Below, piece by piece: positions 1-8,922 of a stretch of DNA of 64,000 bases (position 1 is the first letter of the stretch; every line of letters begins with the position of its first letter). The position numbers and the translations under genes are program-made. Where the stretch lies: the NCBI RefSeq assembly GCF_007713735.2, contig NZ_VMNW02000007.1, positions 1 to 64,000 of the forward strand, read 5' to 3'. Under the pieces are notes generated by a model. The model did not search any database, was not told the origin of the DNA, and saw only the letters and a list, made by a program, of their open reading frames with translations. Origin of the DNA: Amycolatopsis acidicola. Its GTDB lineage: Bacteria > Actinomycetota > Actinomycetes > Mycobacteriales > Pseudonocardiaceae.

Positions 1-494
1 CTCCCCCGCAGCCCCCAGCCCGTCCGGGTGGACACCGCATGGAGAACCACAGCCAGCAGGATCGCCACGATCACGATCGTGATGTCGACCGGTGCCACCC
101 GACCGCCCGCGAACGAGAAGGAAGTGTTGCCCGCGAAGAAATCCAGCGAACGATGGTCGACGCCCCAAACCGCCATGATGACGCCCTCGACGATGACGAA
201 GAAGCCCACGGTGGTGACCAGTGTGCCGTGATGGCTGTCCGCGGCAAGAGGACGGATCGCCACCAGGTCCTCGACGAACGCCAGCAATCCGCAGATCACC
301 GCGCCGGCGACCACGACCACCGCGGCCGGCAGCCCGAAGGTGACAAGACCCGCGTAAGCGATGAACGTACCCAGCACCATGAGCTGGGCTTGGGCCAGGT
401 TGAACACTCCGGCCTGAGCCAGGGGGAGGTTCAACGTGATCGCCACCAGCGCGTATACCGCGCCGATCGCGAGGCCCGACCAGACGACCGTCAT
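1..494 (-). CDS. Branched-chain amino acid-type ABC transporter permease (LivH-like), partial
   Basis: This is the N-terminal part (about 164 residues) of an inner-membrane permease; the rest lies beyond the left edge. It reads MTVVWSGLAIG and then several hydrophobic segments. The stretch GVFNLAQAQLMVLG is the family signature of LivH/LivM permeases. The ATG at 494 follows an AAAGGA ribosome site. It lies 68 bases downstream of the binding-protein gene on the same strand, so the two are probably cotranscribed and import one substrate. The presumed substrate of the regulon is a carboxylic acid or acyl compound rather than an amino acid, which is inference from the neighbours. LivM and the two ATPases would be expected further left. 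Confidence 0.9.
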   Translation of the reverse strand, partial: MTVVWSGLAIGAVYALVAITLNLPLAQAGVFNLAQAQLMVLGTFIAYAGLVTFGLPAAVVVVAGAVICGLLAFVEDLVAIRPLAADSHHGTLVTTVGFFVIVEGVIMAVWGVDHRSLDFFAGNTSFSFAGGRVAPVDITIVIVAILLAVVLHAVSTRTGWGLRG

Positions 495-522
495 CCCGTG
501 TCCTTTCTCGACGGTTCGTCGT

Positions 523-558
523 CGCCGGGTGGGGTCGCGTCGGCGACCCCACCCGGCG
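523..558 (-). terminator. 16-bp perfect hairpin between binding protein and permease genes
   Basis: Bases 523-538 pair perfectly with 543-558 around a 4-base loop (GTCG). There is no T-run after it on the minus strand. It lies in the 68-base gap between the binding-protein stop and the permease start. It may be a partial terminator or a structure stabilising the 3' end of the binding-protein message, which would give more binding protein than permease. Confidence 0.6.
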
Positions 559-562
559 GCGC

Positions 563-1759
563 TCAGGGCTGGGAGACGATGAAGCCGTTGTCGCTTCCAC
601 TGGTACGCAAGGCGATGAAGTCGTCCGGTTTGAAGGCGGGCCAGTTACTCCCATCCTCGAACACGCTCTGCGAACCGGCGTAGAGCGGCATGTCCGTGGC
701 CTTCAATTGCGTACGGGCGTCGTACACCCTCTGCCCGTCGGTCGTTCCTGCCTTCTCCACGGCGTACTTGACCAGAATGAGTCCCATGTAGGTGTGGACA
801 TAGGCCTGCATGGGTTCGGCCAGCGGGCCGCCATTTCGGGCGTCCATCGCGGCGACCGCCGCCTGCATGGCCGGGCTGTCGCCGACGGGACTGCCCTTGA
901 CGAGGTAGGCGGGGGCGATGACGGTCAGACTTCCGGCCTCGGCCTGGCCTACCTGCTTGACGATGTTGTTGGCTGCGAACGTTACGTCGCCATAGAGTGG
1001 GACGTTCCAGCCGAGCTTGGTGTGGCTGCGCACAACAACGCCCGCGGACGGCCCGAACATGCTGGCGACCACGACGTCGGGCCCGTCCGCTCGAAGCCGC
1101 TCGAGTTGGGCCGTGGCGTCGGCCGAGTCCGCGGCGACCTTCTCCACGCCGACGATGCTCACGCCATGCGCGGCTCCGATCGACTGGTAGTAGGTCGCGA
1201 TCGCCTGTCCCGCCTCGTCATCAGTGACGACCAAGCCGACCTTTTTGTGGCCCTGGCTCGCCAGTTTGGCCAAAGTCGCATCGGCCCCATCGGCGGCACG
1301 CGGTGTCGGCGACATGTACAACTTGAAGTCCGCGAGGCTCGTGGATACCGGAGGGCCGCTGGCGAGCACACCCGCGGGCTGTGTGACCGTCAAGGCGGTG
1401 ACGGCTTCGTCGCTGGTGAGACCGGCGACGACCAGGTTGGGCACCGCGGTGTCCGCCATCGCCGCCTGAGTCAACGACGCGACCTCGGTGGAATCTCCCT
1501 TGTCGTCCTTCACCGACACGTGCACCTGGCGGCCGCCGATTCCGCCGTGCGCATTGATCACATCAGCGGCTGCCTCGCCACCGACTTGAACGGCCTTTCC
1601 ATACGAAGCCAACGGGCCACTCAGTGGGGCCAGGAGGAGCACTTGGTAGGTGTTCCCATCTCCCCCCGTGGCGGCGTCACCGCCGCCCGCGCATCCCGCC
1701 GCAGCGACCGACACTACCGTCGCCAAGGGCAGCAAGCCCCATCGGATCTTACGCTTCAT
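563..1759 (-). CDS. Branched-chain amino acid-type ABC transporter substrate-binding lipoprotein
   Basis: A 398-residue extracytoplasmic solute-binding protein of the LivJ/Peripla_BP_6 type. The first 23 residues are a lipoprotein signal: positive MKRKIR, a hydrophobic core, and lipobox AAGC with Cys23 as the acylation site. The mature start is glycine-rich, then YQVLLLAPLSGPLASYG, the typical first strand of the family. The ATG at 1759 was chosen over the upstream in-frame codon at 1825 because it gives a clean signal peptide and has GGGAG six bases upstream. It precedes the LivH-like permease. A GCATG-type operator at 1801-1820 lies just upstream. The ligand is unknown; the family includes sensors of aromatic and branched acids. 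Confidence 0.88.
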   Translation of the reverse strand: MKRKIRWGLLPLATVVSVAAAGCAGGGDAATGGDGNTYQVLLLAPLSGPLASYGKAVQVGGEAAADVINAHGGIGGRQVHVSVKDDKGDSTEVASLTQAAMADTAVPNLVVAGLTSDEAVTALTVTQPAGVLASGPPVSTSLADFKLYMSPTPRAADGADATLAKLASQGHKKVGLVVTDDEAGQAIATYYQSIGAAHGVSIVGVEKVAADSADATAQLERLRADGPDVVVASMFGPSAGVVVRSHTKLGWNVPLYGDVTFAANNIVKQVGQAEAGSLTVIAPAYLVKGSPVGDSPAMQAAVAAMDARNGGPLAEPMQAYVHTYMGLILVKYAVEKAGTTDGQRVYDARTQLKATDMPLYAGSQSVFEDGSNWPAFKPDDFIALRTSGSDNGFIVSQP

Positions 1760-1800
1760 TGCGTTCTCCCGCAGGTCCGGGCAAATGAGTGCACACACTT

Positions 1801-1820
1801 TGACATGCCAAAAAGCATGG
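1801..1820 (-). promoter_or_regulatory. Operator-like element for the transporter promoter
   Basis: Read on the minus strand, these 20 bases agree with 9356-9375 (plus strand) at 16 of 20 positions. Two CATG cores lie 12 bases apart. The element is 41-61 bases upstream of the binding-protein start. It is one of five copies in this region, proposed to bind the GntR regulator at 18874-19596. Confidence 0.6.
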
Positions 1821-1870
1821 GTCAACGGATACTCACCCTCTTGCCGAACACTCGCGACAATGATTGGATG

Positions 1871-1890
1871 GCATGCAATAGCGCATGCTA
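1871..1890 (+). promoter_or_regulatory. Operator-like element for the mutase operon promoter
   Basis: GCATGCAAT followed 12 bases on by a second GCATGC. It agrees with 9356-9375 at 16 of 20 positions. It lies 73-92 bases upstream of the mutase small-subunit start, on the other side of the divergent promoter from the 1801-1820 copy. Each divergent transcript therefore has its own site. Confidence 0.6.
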
Positions 1891-1962
1891 AGTTATAGGT
1901 ACGTTGCGATCCCGGCGTAAGTTGATCTTCGCGCGCGGGAGCCTCGAGGAGGCGATGGGCCC

Positions 1963-2382
1963 ATGAGTCCGACCACTGAACGACCGGTGCGCTGCGCGCT
2001 CGGAATGCTGGCTTCCGACAAGCACAACAAAGGGCTCAGGATGGTGGCGAAACTCTTACGCGATCAAGGGGTCGAGGTCGTTTACCTCGGCGAGTACAAC
2101 ACGGCGCAGACCATCGCCAAAGCGGTGGTCGACGAGGATGTGGACCTTGTCGGGATCAGCGCCTTCACGGGCAACTACGTCAAGAAGATGCAGGACCTCA
2201 TGACCGAGCTGGAGCGAGTCGGCGCGAGTGATGTGCCCGTCATGCTCGGCGGACTGATCCATGCCGACGACGAAGAGGCGATCTACGCGGCGGGGGTCGA
2301 CGTCATCTTCGGTCCGCGCAAGGGAACCGAAGACATCCTGGAGTACATCGCGAAGCTCAAGGCTACGGCCAACGCCCGCTGA
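1963..2382 (+). CDS. Acyl-CoA mutase small subunit, cobalamin-binding domain
   Basis: A 139-residue stand-alone B12-binding domain of the methylmalonyl-CoA mutase C-terminal type. The motif D19-K-H21-N-K-G24 is the canonical DxHxxG in which the His replaces the dimethylbenzimidazole as lower cobalt ligand. GISAFTG and the later MLGGLIH correspond to the usual SxL and GG cobalamin contacts. It pairs with the large subunit starting 36 bases downstream. The separate small and large chains match isobutyryl-CoA and 2-hydroxyisobutyryl-CoA mutases rather than the single-chain methylmalonyl-CoA mutase. A GAGGAGG ribosome site sits about 10 bases before the ATG. Confidence 0.93.
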   Translation: MSPTTERPVRCALGMLASDKHNKGLRMVAKLLRDQGVEVVYLGEYNTAQTIAKAVVDEDVDLVGISAFTGNYVKKMQDLMTELERVGASDVPVMLGGLIHADDEEAIYAAGVDVIFGPRKGTEDILEYIAKLKATANAR

Positions 2383-2418
2383 GGAGTCAGGAAAGTCCCG
2401 TCAGAGAGGAAGCAGACC

Positions 2419-4128
2419 GTGAGCTCCAACGACGATGCCAAGGATGCGGTCACCGACGCCGTGACCGGCCCGGGTGGGAAGACGATCATCCCGCCCGTGT
2501 CGCTCAAGCTGTCTCGAACCACAACCTGGTCCGATATCGAGACCAAACCGGTTTATAAGCCGGAAGACACCACGGGCACGTACGAGGAGAAACTCGGCAA
2601 CCCGGGCGAGTACCCGTTCACTCGTGGCTCGTTCCCGCAGATGTACCGCAGCCGGATGTGGACGCTGCGCAACATCGTCGGCTACGGGACCGCTGCCGAC
2701 ACCCGCGAGGGCATCGAGATGGCGCGACGGGCGGGACAGGCCGGCTTCAACGTCGTGCTCGACACGGTTTCGGGGATCGGGGTGGACCCGGATCATCCGG
2801 CGCTGGAGGCAGAAGTCGGCCTCGACGGCTGCTCGATCGGGCATCTGGACGATCTCGATGTTCTGTTCGACGGGATCGACCCGACCGAGACGGACGTCGC
2901 CTGGCACGCGACGCACAACATTTACCCCCTGATGGTCGCTTTCGCCAAGCAAAAAGGTTACGACCTGGCCAAGCTTCAGGGGTCGCACATGCCCGACTAC
3001 CTGAAGTACAACCTGGACGGTGGCGGCGAGAAGTTCATGTCGCCCGAGCTTTCGCATCGCATGGCGATCGACACCGTCGAGTACGCCGTCCGTAACACTC
3101 CTAAATGGGCACTGGGATATCCGCAGGTCTACAACATCCGCGAGCGCGGGATCACCCCTGCCACCGAGATCGCGCTCGGACTCGCGATCGCCGCGACGAC
3201 GTTCCAGGACCTGGCTGAGCGCGGACTCAGCGTCGACGAAATCGCCCCCAGCATGGCGTGGGTGTCCACATCGGACATCGACTTCTTCGAAGAGGTCGCC
3301 AAGTTCCGCGCCCTGCGGCGGATGTGGGCACGTATGGTGAAGGAACGGTTCGGCGGGACGAATCCCAGGGCGATGCGGCTGCGCATCGCGGTGCACACCT
3401 CGGGCCGGTCGCTGGTCTACCAGCAGCCGTTGAACAACCTGACGCGCACCGCCATCGAAACGCTCGCCGCGCTGGCGGGCGGTGTTCAGTCGGTGGAGAC
3501 GTGCACCTACGACGAACCGGTCAGCATTCCGACGCACGAGGCCCGCGAGCTGTCCATCAGGCAGCAACTGATCCTGGCTCACGAGGTCGGCGCAGCCCGA
3601 ACCGCCGACCCCCTTGGCGGCAGTTACTACGTCGAGTGGCTGACCGACAAGCTCGAGGAGGACGCCCTTGCGATCCAGGTCAAGCTCGAGGAGAAGGGCA
3701 TCGTCAAGAGCGTCGAGGACGGGTCCTTCGAGGCACTGATGGACGAATACAACCTCAAGCGCCAGGAAGAGATCGACAACGGTGAGCGGATCCTCATCGG
3801 TGTCAACGCGTTCGTGCCGGAGTCCGAGCCGGAGCCGCAGCGCTTCACCTTCGACGGCGCGCCGGTGAAGGACTACGTCCAGGAGTTCAGGGCCAAGAAG
3901 GCACGGCGCGATCTGCCCCGGCTGGTCGCCCGGATGCGAGACGTCTTCGATTCGGTCCGCGACGGCAGGAACACCCAGCCCGCCATGGTCGAGGCGTTCC
4001 TGGCCGGTGCCACGGTCGGCGAGATGTCCGGGGTACTGCGGCAGGCCAGCGGCATGCAATACGACCCGTATCTCGTGCTCGAATCCCCGTTCGACTTCGA
4101 GCGGGCCCGGTACCTCGAGCATGTCTGA
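2419..4128 (+). CDS. B12-dependent acyl-CoA mutase large subunit with an atypical active site
   Basis: A 569-residue TIM-barrel mutase subunit that moves a CoA-carboxyl group by a radical mechanism. YPFTRG at 65-70, the MWTLRN segment, [19 protein letters not shown] and [10 protein letters not shown] place it firmly in the family. By eye alignment, methylmalonyl-CoA mutase Tyr89 becomes Ile86, Gln197 becomes Met191 and His244 becomes Asn239. The Asp117 that 2-hydroxyisobutyryl-CoA mutase uses to hold its hydroxyl is Val113. Ile90 is shared with that enzyme, where the engineered Asp117-to-Val change is known to favour pivalyl-CoA. A branched or quaternary acyl-CoA is the likely substrate (inference). 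GTG start with GAGGA upstream. The gene overlaps the next by 8 bases. Confidence 0.9.
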   Translation: MSSNDDAKDAVTDAVTGPGGKTIIPPVSLKLSRTTTWSDIETKPVYKPEDTTGTYEEKLGNPGEYPFTRGSFPQMYRSRMWTLRNIVGYGTAADTREGIEMARRAGQAGFNVVLDTVSGIGVDPDHPALEAEVGLDGCSIGHLDDLDVLFDGIDPTETDVAWHATHNIYPLMVAFAKQKGYDLAKLQGSHMPDYLKYNLDGGGEKFMSPELSHRMAIDTVEYAVRNTPKWALGYPQVYNIRERGITPATEIALGLAIAATTFQDLAERGLSVDEIAPSMAWVSTSDIDFFEEVAKFRALRRMWARMVKERFGGTNPRAMRLRIAVHTSGRSLVYQQPLNNLTRTAIETLAALAGGVQSVETCTYDEPVSIPTHEARELSIRQQLILAHEVGAARTADPLGGSYYVEWLTDKLEEDALAIQVKLEEKGIVKSVEDGSFEALMDEYNLKRQEEIDNGERILIGVNAFVPESEPEPQRFTFDGAPVKDYVQEFRAKKARRDLPRLVARMRDVFDSVRDGRNTQPAMVEAFLAGATVGEMSGVLRQASGMQYDPYLVLESPFDFERARYLEHV

Positions 4129-5137
4129 CCCACGCCGCCCGGCGACACCGGCAGCGGAACCGGCCAACGGCGTGCCGAGGGTGCCCGCGGGCCGCCGGCT
4201 GCTCCGGCTGGAGGTTCGCAACGCGCGGACCCCCGCGGAGCGGAAACCGGAATGGATCAGGACGCGGGCGGTCGCCGGACCCCAGTTCACCGAACTGAGC
4301 TCCCTGGTGAAAACCGAGGGCCTGCACACCGTCTGTCAGGAAGCCGGCTGCCCCAACATTTTCGAATGCTGGGAGGACCGGGAGGCCACCTTCCTGATCG
4401 GGGGCAACCAGTGCACCAGGCGGTGCGACTTCTGCCAGATCGACACGGGCAGGCCGGACCCGCTCGACCCGGACGAGCCTCGCCGGGTCGCCGAAGCCGC
4501 CCGTTCGATGGGGCTTCGATATGCGACGATCACCGGCGTCGCCCGTGACGACTTGCCGGACGGCGGGGCCTGGCTGTACGCGGAGAGTATCCGGGCCGTG
4601 CACGAGCTGAATCCCGGTACCGGGGTGGAAATCCTCATCCCGGACTTCAAGGGCGTCCCACGGCTGCTTCGCCGCGTCTTCAACGCCCGTCCCGAAGTAC
4701 TCGCGCACAATATCGAGACCGTTCCACGGATTTTCAAGCGTATCCGCCCCGCGTTCACCTACGACCGCTCCTTGGACGTGCTGACCCAGGCCAGAAACGA
4801 CGGTCTCGTCACCAAGTCGAACCTCATCCTGGGCCTCGGCGAGAACCGCAAGGAGATCTCGCAGGCTCTGCGCGATCTGCACGATGCCGGCTGCGAACTG
4901 GTCACGATCACCCAGTACCTGCGTCCATCGGCACGACACCATCCGGTCGAACGCTGGGTCACGCCGGAAGAGTTCACCGAACTGGCCTCGGAGGCCGAGC
5001 AGGTCGGATTCAGCGGCGTGATGTCCGGACCGCTGGTCCGCTCGTCCTATCGGGCCGGCCGGCTCTACCGGCGCGCGCTGGACCACCGAATCCGGAGCAG
5101 CGATCAATCCGACAGAGGAAGCCGACCCCATGAGTGA
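4121..5137 (+). CDS. lipA: Lipoyl synthase (radical SAM)
   Basis: A 338-residue LipA. It inserts two sulfurs into octanoyl groups on E2 or GcvH proteins. Cys72, Cys77 and Cys83 (C-x4-C-x5-C) bind the auxiliary cluster. Cys98, Cys102 and Cys105 (C-x3-C-x2-C) bind the radical SAM cluster. The late RSSYRAG supplies the Ser ligand of the auxiliary cluster, so every known catalytic element is present. It overlaps both the mutase large subunit and the CoA ligase by 8 bases, so it is translationally coupled into the operon. That is an odd place for lipA, which in actinomycetes usually lies beside lipB. It may be a dedicated second copy for a lipoylated complex, or a neofunctionalised paralogue. Confidence 0.88.
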   Translation: MSDPRRPATPAAEPANGVPRVPAGRRLLRLEVRNARTPAERKPEWIRTRAVAGPQFTELSSLVKTEGLHTVCQEAGCPNIFECWEDREATFLIGGNQCTRRCDFCQIDTGRPDPLDPDEPRRVAEAARSMGLRYATITGVARDDLPDGGAWLYAESIRAVHELNPGTGVEILIPDFKGVPRLLRRVFNARPEVLAHNIETVPRIFKRIRPAFTYDRSLDVLTQARNDGLVTKSNLILGLGENRKEISQALRDLHDAGCELVTITQYLRPSARHHPVERWVTPEEFTELASEAEQVGFSGVMSGPLVRSSYRAGRLYRRALDHRIRSSDQSDRGSRPHE

Positions 5138-7016
5138 AGAGCTCTACCGTGCTGCCTGGGAGCGGTGCGCACACAGTCCGGAGGAGTTCTGGCTCGAGCA
5201 GGCGAAACTCGTGGACTGGATACGCCCGCCCCAGCGCGCACTGGACGAGGCCGGCGCGCCGATCTACCGCTGGTTCCCGGACGCCACGCTGAACACGTGC
5301 GCGAACGCCGTTGACCGGCATGTGGCGGCCGGGCACGGCGATCGCCCGGCGATCATCTACGACAGCCCGGTCAGCTCGACCCAGTGCTCCTGGACGTACC
5401 GTGAATTACTCGGTGAGGTCAAGGCGGCCGCGGGAATGCTGAGCGGGCTCGGCGTCTCCAGGGGCGATCGCGTGGTCATCTACATGCCGATGGTCCCGGA
5501 GGCTGTCGTCGCGATGCTCGCCTGCGCACGGCTGGGCGCCGTCCATTCGGTGGTATTCGGCGGGTTCGCGCCCGCAGAGCTCGCCACACGGATCGACGAT
5601 GCCCGGCCCCGGGTCGTCGTCGCGGCCTCGTGCGGGATCGAGCCGAAGGGGGTTGTCGAGTACAAGCCGCTGCTCGACGCGGCACTGGCCCTGACCACGC
5701 ACCAGCCCGATGCGGTGGTCCTCAAACAACGGGCCCAGTGCCCGGTGGAGCTGACGAACCCCCGCGAACACGACTGGGACAACCTCCTCACCAGAGCCGT
5801 TCCCTGCGAACAACCGGTCGAGGTCAAGGCCACCGATCCGTTGTACATCCTCTATACCAGCGGCACGACCGGGAAGCCGAAGGGCGTCGTGCGGGACAAC
5901 GGTGGCCATGCGGTGGCGCTCACGTGGGCGCTCGGGGCTGTCTTCGACGTCAACGGCGGCGACGTCCTTTTCACCGCAAGCGATGTCGGCTGGGTGGTGG
6001 GACATTCGTTCATCGTGTACGCGCCCCTGCTCCGTGGAGCGACGACCGTCTTGTTCGAGGGGAAGCCGGTCGGCACGCCGGACGCTTCCACGTTCTGGCG
6101 CGTGGCGGCGGACCACCGCGTGAAAGCCATCTTCACCGCCCCAACGGCGATCCGGGCGATCAAACGCGAAGACCCTCTCGGGCACCTGATCGACCGGCAC
6201 GACCTGTCTTCGCTCAAGACTCTGTTCCTCGCCGGCGAACGGCTGGATCCCGACACCTACGCGTGGGCCGGTGAGCGGCTCGGCGTGCCCGTGGTGGACA
6301 ACTGGTGGCAGACCGAAACCGGGTGGCCTGTCGCCGCCAACCTCCGCGGACTTGCCCCGATGCCGCTCAAAGCGGGCTCTCCCAGTGTGCCCGTACCCGG
6401 GTACGAGGTCCATGTCCTCGATGCCGAAGGTGCCCGGCTTCCGCCGGGCAACGAAGGCGCGATCTGTTTGAAACTCCCGCTTCCACCGGGAACCCTGCAG
6501 ACTCTTTGGCAGGCCGACAACCGTTACGTGTCCGCATACCTGACGCAGTACGAAGGGTACTACCTCACCGGCGACGGCGGTTACCTCGACGACGACGGTT
6601 ATCTCTACGTCATGGGCCGTACCGACGACGTCATCAACGTCGCCGGGCACCGGCTCTCCACCGGCGCGATGGAGGCCGTACTCGCCGCGCATCCCGCTAT
6701 CGCCGAATGCGCGGTCATCGGCGTCCGCGACGAGCTCAAGGGCCAGGTCCCGCGCGGCCTGGTCGTGCTCAAAGCCGGCACCGAGATCACCCTGGAACAG
6801 CTGAGCCGCGAACTGGTGGCCCGGGTGCGCGAGGAGATCGGCGCGGTCGCCGTTTTCAAGGACGTGCGGGTGGTCGACGCTCTGCCCAAGACGCGCAGCG
6901 GAAAGATTCTGCGCAAGACCATGCGGCAGCTCGCGGACGGAGACACGCCCGACATCCCGCCGACCATCGAGGATCCGCTGGTGCTGCGCTCCATCGCACC
7001 GCAGCTTCAGCAATAG
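5130..7016 (+). CDS. PrpE-like acyl-CoA synthetase (AMP-forming)
   Basis: At 628 residues it has the length and N-terminal layout of propionyl-CoA synthetase PrpE and the ACSS3 group ([25 protein letters not shown]). The ATP loop [11 protein letters not shown] lies near residue 250, the WWQTETGWP substrate/nucleotide motif near 390, and the acyl-adenylate lysine in TRSGKILRK near 590. It activates a short acid to its CoA ester through an acyl-adenylate. As last gene of the mutase operon it probably makes the mutase substrate, or recycles a short product such as propionate. It overlaps lipA by 8 bases. Exact acid specificity cannot be read from the sequence. Confidence 0.88.
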   Translation: MSEELYRAAWERCAHSPEEFWLEQAKLVDWIRPPQRALDEAGAPIYRWFPDATLNTCANAVDRHVAAGHGDRPAIIYDSPVSSTQCSWTYRELLGEVKAAAGMLSGLGVSRGDRVVIYMPMVPEAVVAMLACARLGAVHSVVFGGFAPAELATRIDDARPRVVVAASCGIEPKGVVEYKPLLDAALALTTHQPDAVVLKQRAQCPVELTNPREHDWDNLLTRAVPCEQPVEVKATDPLYILYTSGTTGKPKGVVRDNGGHAVALTWALGAVFDVNGGDVLFTASDVGWVVGHSFIVYAPLLRGATTVLFEGKPVGTPDASTFWRVAADHRVKAIFTAPTAIRAIKREDPLGHLIDRHDLSSLKTLFLAGERLDPDTYAWAGERLGVPVVDNWWQTETGWPVAANLRGLAPMPLKAGSPSVPVPGYEVHVLDAEGARLPPGNEGAICLKLPLPPGTLQTLWQADNRYVSAYLTQYEGYYLTGDGGYLDDDGYLYVMGRTDDVINVAGHRLSTGAMEAVLAAHPAIAECAVIGVRDELKGQVPRGLVVLKAGTEITLEQLSRELVARVREEIGAVAVFKDVRVVDALPKTRSGKILRKTMRQLADGDTPDIPPTIEDPLVLRSIAPQLQQ

Positions 7017-7034
7017 TCCTGACCGCACACTGCG

Positions 7035-7070
7035 GCGGCCCCGTCGTCTCTTCGGAGATGGCGGGGCCGC
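7035..7070 (+). terminator. Probable terminator of the mutase operon
   Basis: A 9-bp GC-rich stem (7035-7043 with 7062-7070) is followed by TTTGGT. It begins 19 bases after the PrpE-like stop codon. Confidence 0.5.
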
Positions 7071-7119
7071 TTTGGTCGCCGTCCGGCCGGGACTTATCGC
7101 AGTGATCCGGAGCCCCGAA

Positions 7120-7163
7120 CCACGAAGGCGCCGTGTCGTGGATGCGACACGGCGCCTTCGTGG
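7120..7163. terminator. Bidirectional terminator between convergent operons
   Basis: A perfect 19-bp inverted repeat (7120-7138 with 7145-7163, loop TGGATG) lies between the 3' ends of the mutase operon and the Rieske operon. Its position suits termination in both directions. Confidence 0.8.
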
Positions 7164-7184
7164 CCCTGATGCGGATTCGGCCAC

Positions 7185-8654
7185 TCAACCCTTCCGGGGG
7201 TTTCCCTTCGAGTTGATGTAGGCCATGAGGGTCCTGTGGAAGTGCCGGATACGGCTTTCCTGGTAAGTCGCGAGCGTCACTCCGGATTTGGTGCGGCTGA
7301 GCGCTTTGAGCCCACGCTGCACCTCCGGGATGTTGACGCGGTCCTGGTTGACGATGGCGGCGAGATTCCCCAATTCCGGGGCCTTGAGCCAGTCGCCGTC
7401 GCGTTCCAGCCAATGCACGGGCACCGGCTTCGGCCGGGGTTTGCCTTCCGGGACCGGGGTCAGGAACATGATCTCGGTGATGCAGGAGTCCGGGTCGTCG
7501 CGGTAGGGCCGAAACCGGTAGATGATGTTGGTGACCGACTGGTCCCAAGGGAAGAAGTTCGGGAACGCGAAGTACTGGATCGCGTCCATCACCTCGTACG
7601 AGGGACGCTGGGACAGGTCCATGCCCAGCAGGGGCCCGATCTCGGTCTTGATCGTCTCGATGATCTTGCCGCGGGCTGTGATGCCGTCGGGCAGTTCTTC
7701 GCTCGCGTCGTTGCTCAGATCGCGCGATGCCACACCGAGGACCTCTTCGTAGAACGCCCTGCCCTCGAGATAATTTTCGTAGATCTCCTGTTCCTCCAGC
7801 TTGCCGAGCGCTCCGCTGGCGACGCCGCGAGGTGTGATCAGGCGGTTGACGTTGTCCCCGAACAGGTCGTACTGGCTTGAGAAATCACCCGAGCTCGGCG
7901 CCGTCTGGGGATGGGTCTGCGGGATGTGGAAAGCCTCGATGAAGGCCTCCAGACCGACCTTCCAGTTGCAGGAAACCACCTGGGCAACGTGCACGGACTT
8001 GTACCGGGATTCGTAGCCCGCGTTCTTGAAGTGATCGGGCAACGGGGCCAGGAAGTCCTCGAGCGGTTCGGCGTCGGGGTCCATGTTGATGAAGACGAAC
8101 CCGCCCCAGGTCGCGACCTTCGCCTCCGGCAACGAAAAGGAGCGATTCTCCAGGTGCTCGAAGTCCCAGCCGCACGGAATATCCTTCAGTTGCCCCTCGA
8201 GCGACCAGGTGAAACCGTGGAACGGGCACCGGAACTCCGGGACCCGCCCGTCGCGCGAACGCAGGATCCGCCCGCGGTGCAGACAGGCGTTCTGCAGCGC
8301 CTTGATCTCACCGGACCGGGTGCGCACGACGATGAACGAGTCGTTCGCGATCTCATAGACGATGTGGTCGCCCGGCTCCGGGATTTCCTCCTCACGACAG
8401 GCCATCTGCCAGACCTTGCGCCACACGTACTCGACTTCGAGATCGTGGAACTCCTTCGACAGGTACCTGTCGACGGGAATGTCGTCGTCGCCGAGGTCCT
8501 CCCACGACGGCCTCAGGTAATCGGGGATCGGTTCGCCGTCGCCGGCGAGGATCTCCATGTAGCTCGGCTGGGCACGTCCGCTCGTCTTCTTCTCGACGAG
8601 CGCGGCCATTTCGTCCAGCCTCGTCTCGGGGCCGGAATTCGCGTCCTGGCTCAA
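7185..8654 (-). CDS. Rieske non-heme iron oxygenase, alpha subunit
   Basis: A 489-residue oxygenase that hydroxylates its substrate using electrons from a ferredoxin. The Rieske 2Fe-2S ligands are C124-L-H126 and C143-P-F-H146. The mononuclear iron site is E240-A-F-H243-I-P-Q-T-H248. The residue three before the first iron His, normally the bridging Asp, is Glu240; carnitine oxygenase CntA is a known example of such a Glu. The TTG start is supported by GGGAG seven bases upstream and by TTGA overlap with the stop of the preceding small gene. No beta subunit or reductase gene is adjacent. The substrate is unknown; the context suggests a branched acid or its precursor. Confidence 0.88.
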   Translation of the reverse strand: MSQDANSGPETRLDEMAALVEKKTSGRAQPSYMEILAGDGEPIPDYLRPSWEDLGDDDIPVDRYLSKEFHDLEVEYVWRKVWQMACREEEIPEPGDHIVYEIANDSFIVVRTRSGEIKALQNACLHRGRILRSRDGRVPEFRCPFHGFTWSLEGQLKDIPCGWDFEHLENRSFSLPEAKVATWGGFVFINMDPDAEPLEDFLAPLPDHFKNAGYESRYKSVHVAQVVSCNWKVGLEAFIEAFHIPQTHPQTAPSSGDFSSQYDLFGDNVNRLITPRGVASGALGKLEEQEIYENYLEGRAFYEEVLGVASRDLSNDASEELPDGITARGKIIETIKTEIGPLLGMDLSQRPSYEVMDAIQYFAFPNFFPWDQSVTNIIYRFRPYRDDPDSCITEIMFLTPVPEGKPRPKPVPVHWLERDGDWLKAPELGNLAAIVNQDRVNIPEVQRGLKALSRTKSGVTLATYQESRIRHFHRTLMAYINSKGNPRKG

Positions 8655-8881
8655 CGGTCACTCCCTTGCTCTGACCGGACGGGCTCGTCAGGGGCAACAT
8701 AGGTGCCCCCCACAAACTCGCACATCACTTGATCGGCGTGTGTCAGCTCACCCGAAATCCAGTCTCCGGTTCGGGTGAACACGCCCGAGGTCCCGGAACC
8801 CGGATCTTCCGCCAAGACCGTTCCGTCGTCCTGAAGGGTGAACGCGATCTTGGTCGTCGCCTGCACGAAACGTTTGGCCAT
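8651..8881 (-). CDS. Small conserved-looking protein between ferredoxin and Rieske oxygenase
   Basis: A 76-residue acidic protein beginning MAKRFVQATTKIAF and containing LAEDPGSGTSGVFTR. It has no signal peptide and no metal-ligand cluster (a single Cys in VMCEF). I do not recognise the family. Its 4-base overlap with the Rieske gene, and its place after the ferredoxin, suggest a helper or coupling subunit of the oxygenase. Coding status is supported by tight packing and by the translational coupling rather than by homology. Confidence 0.65.
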   Translation of the reverse strand: MAKRFVQATTKIAFTLQDDGTVLAEDPGSGTSGVFTRTGDWISGELTHADQVMCEFVGGTYVAPDEPVRSEQGSDR

Positions 8882-8922
8882 CTGCACTCCACTATGTTGA
8901 TGACGGTCCTCTCGCGGCTCCT

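Noticed and set aside
2419..4128. Assignment as 2-hydroxyisobutyryl-CoA mutase
   Set aside because: It shares the Ile but lacks the Asp that holds the substrate hydroxyl, and Met191 and Asn239 differ from that enzyme as well.
2401..4329. Long open frame on the minus strand opposite the mutase large subunit
   Set aside because: High GC leaves the opposite strand open; the translation is Arg/Gly/Asp-rich without motifs, while the plus strand is a clear mutase.
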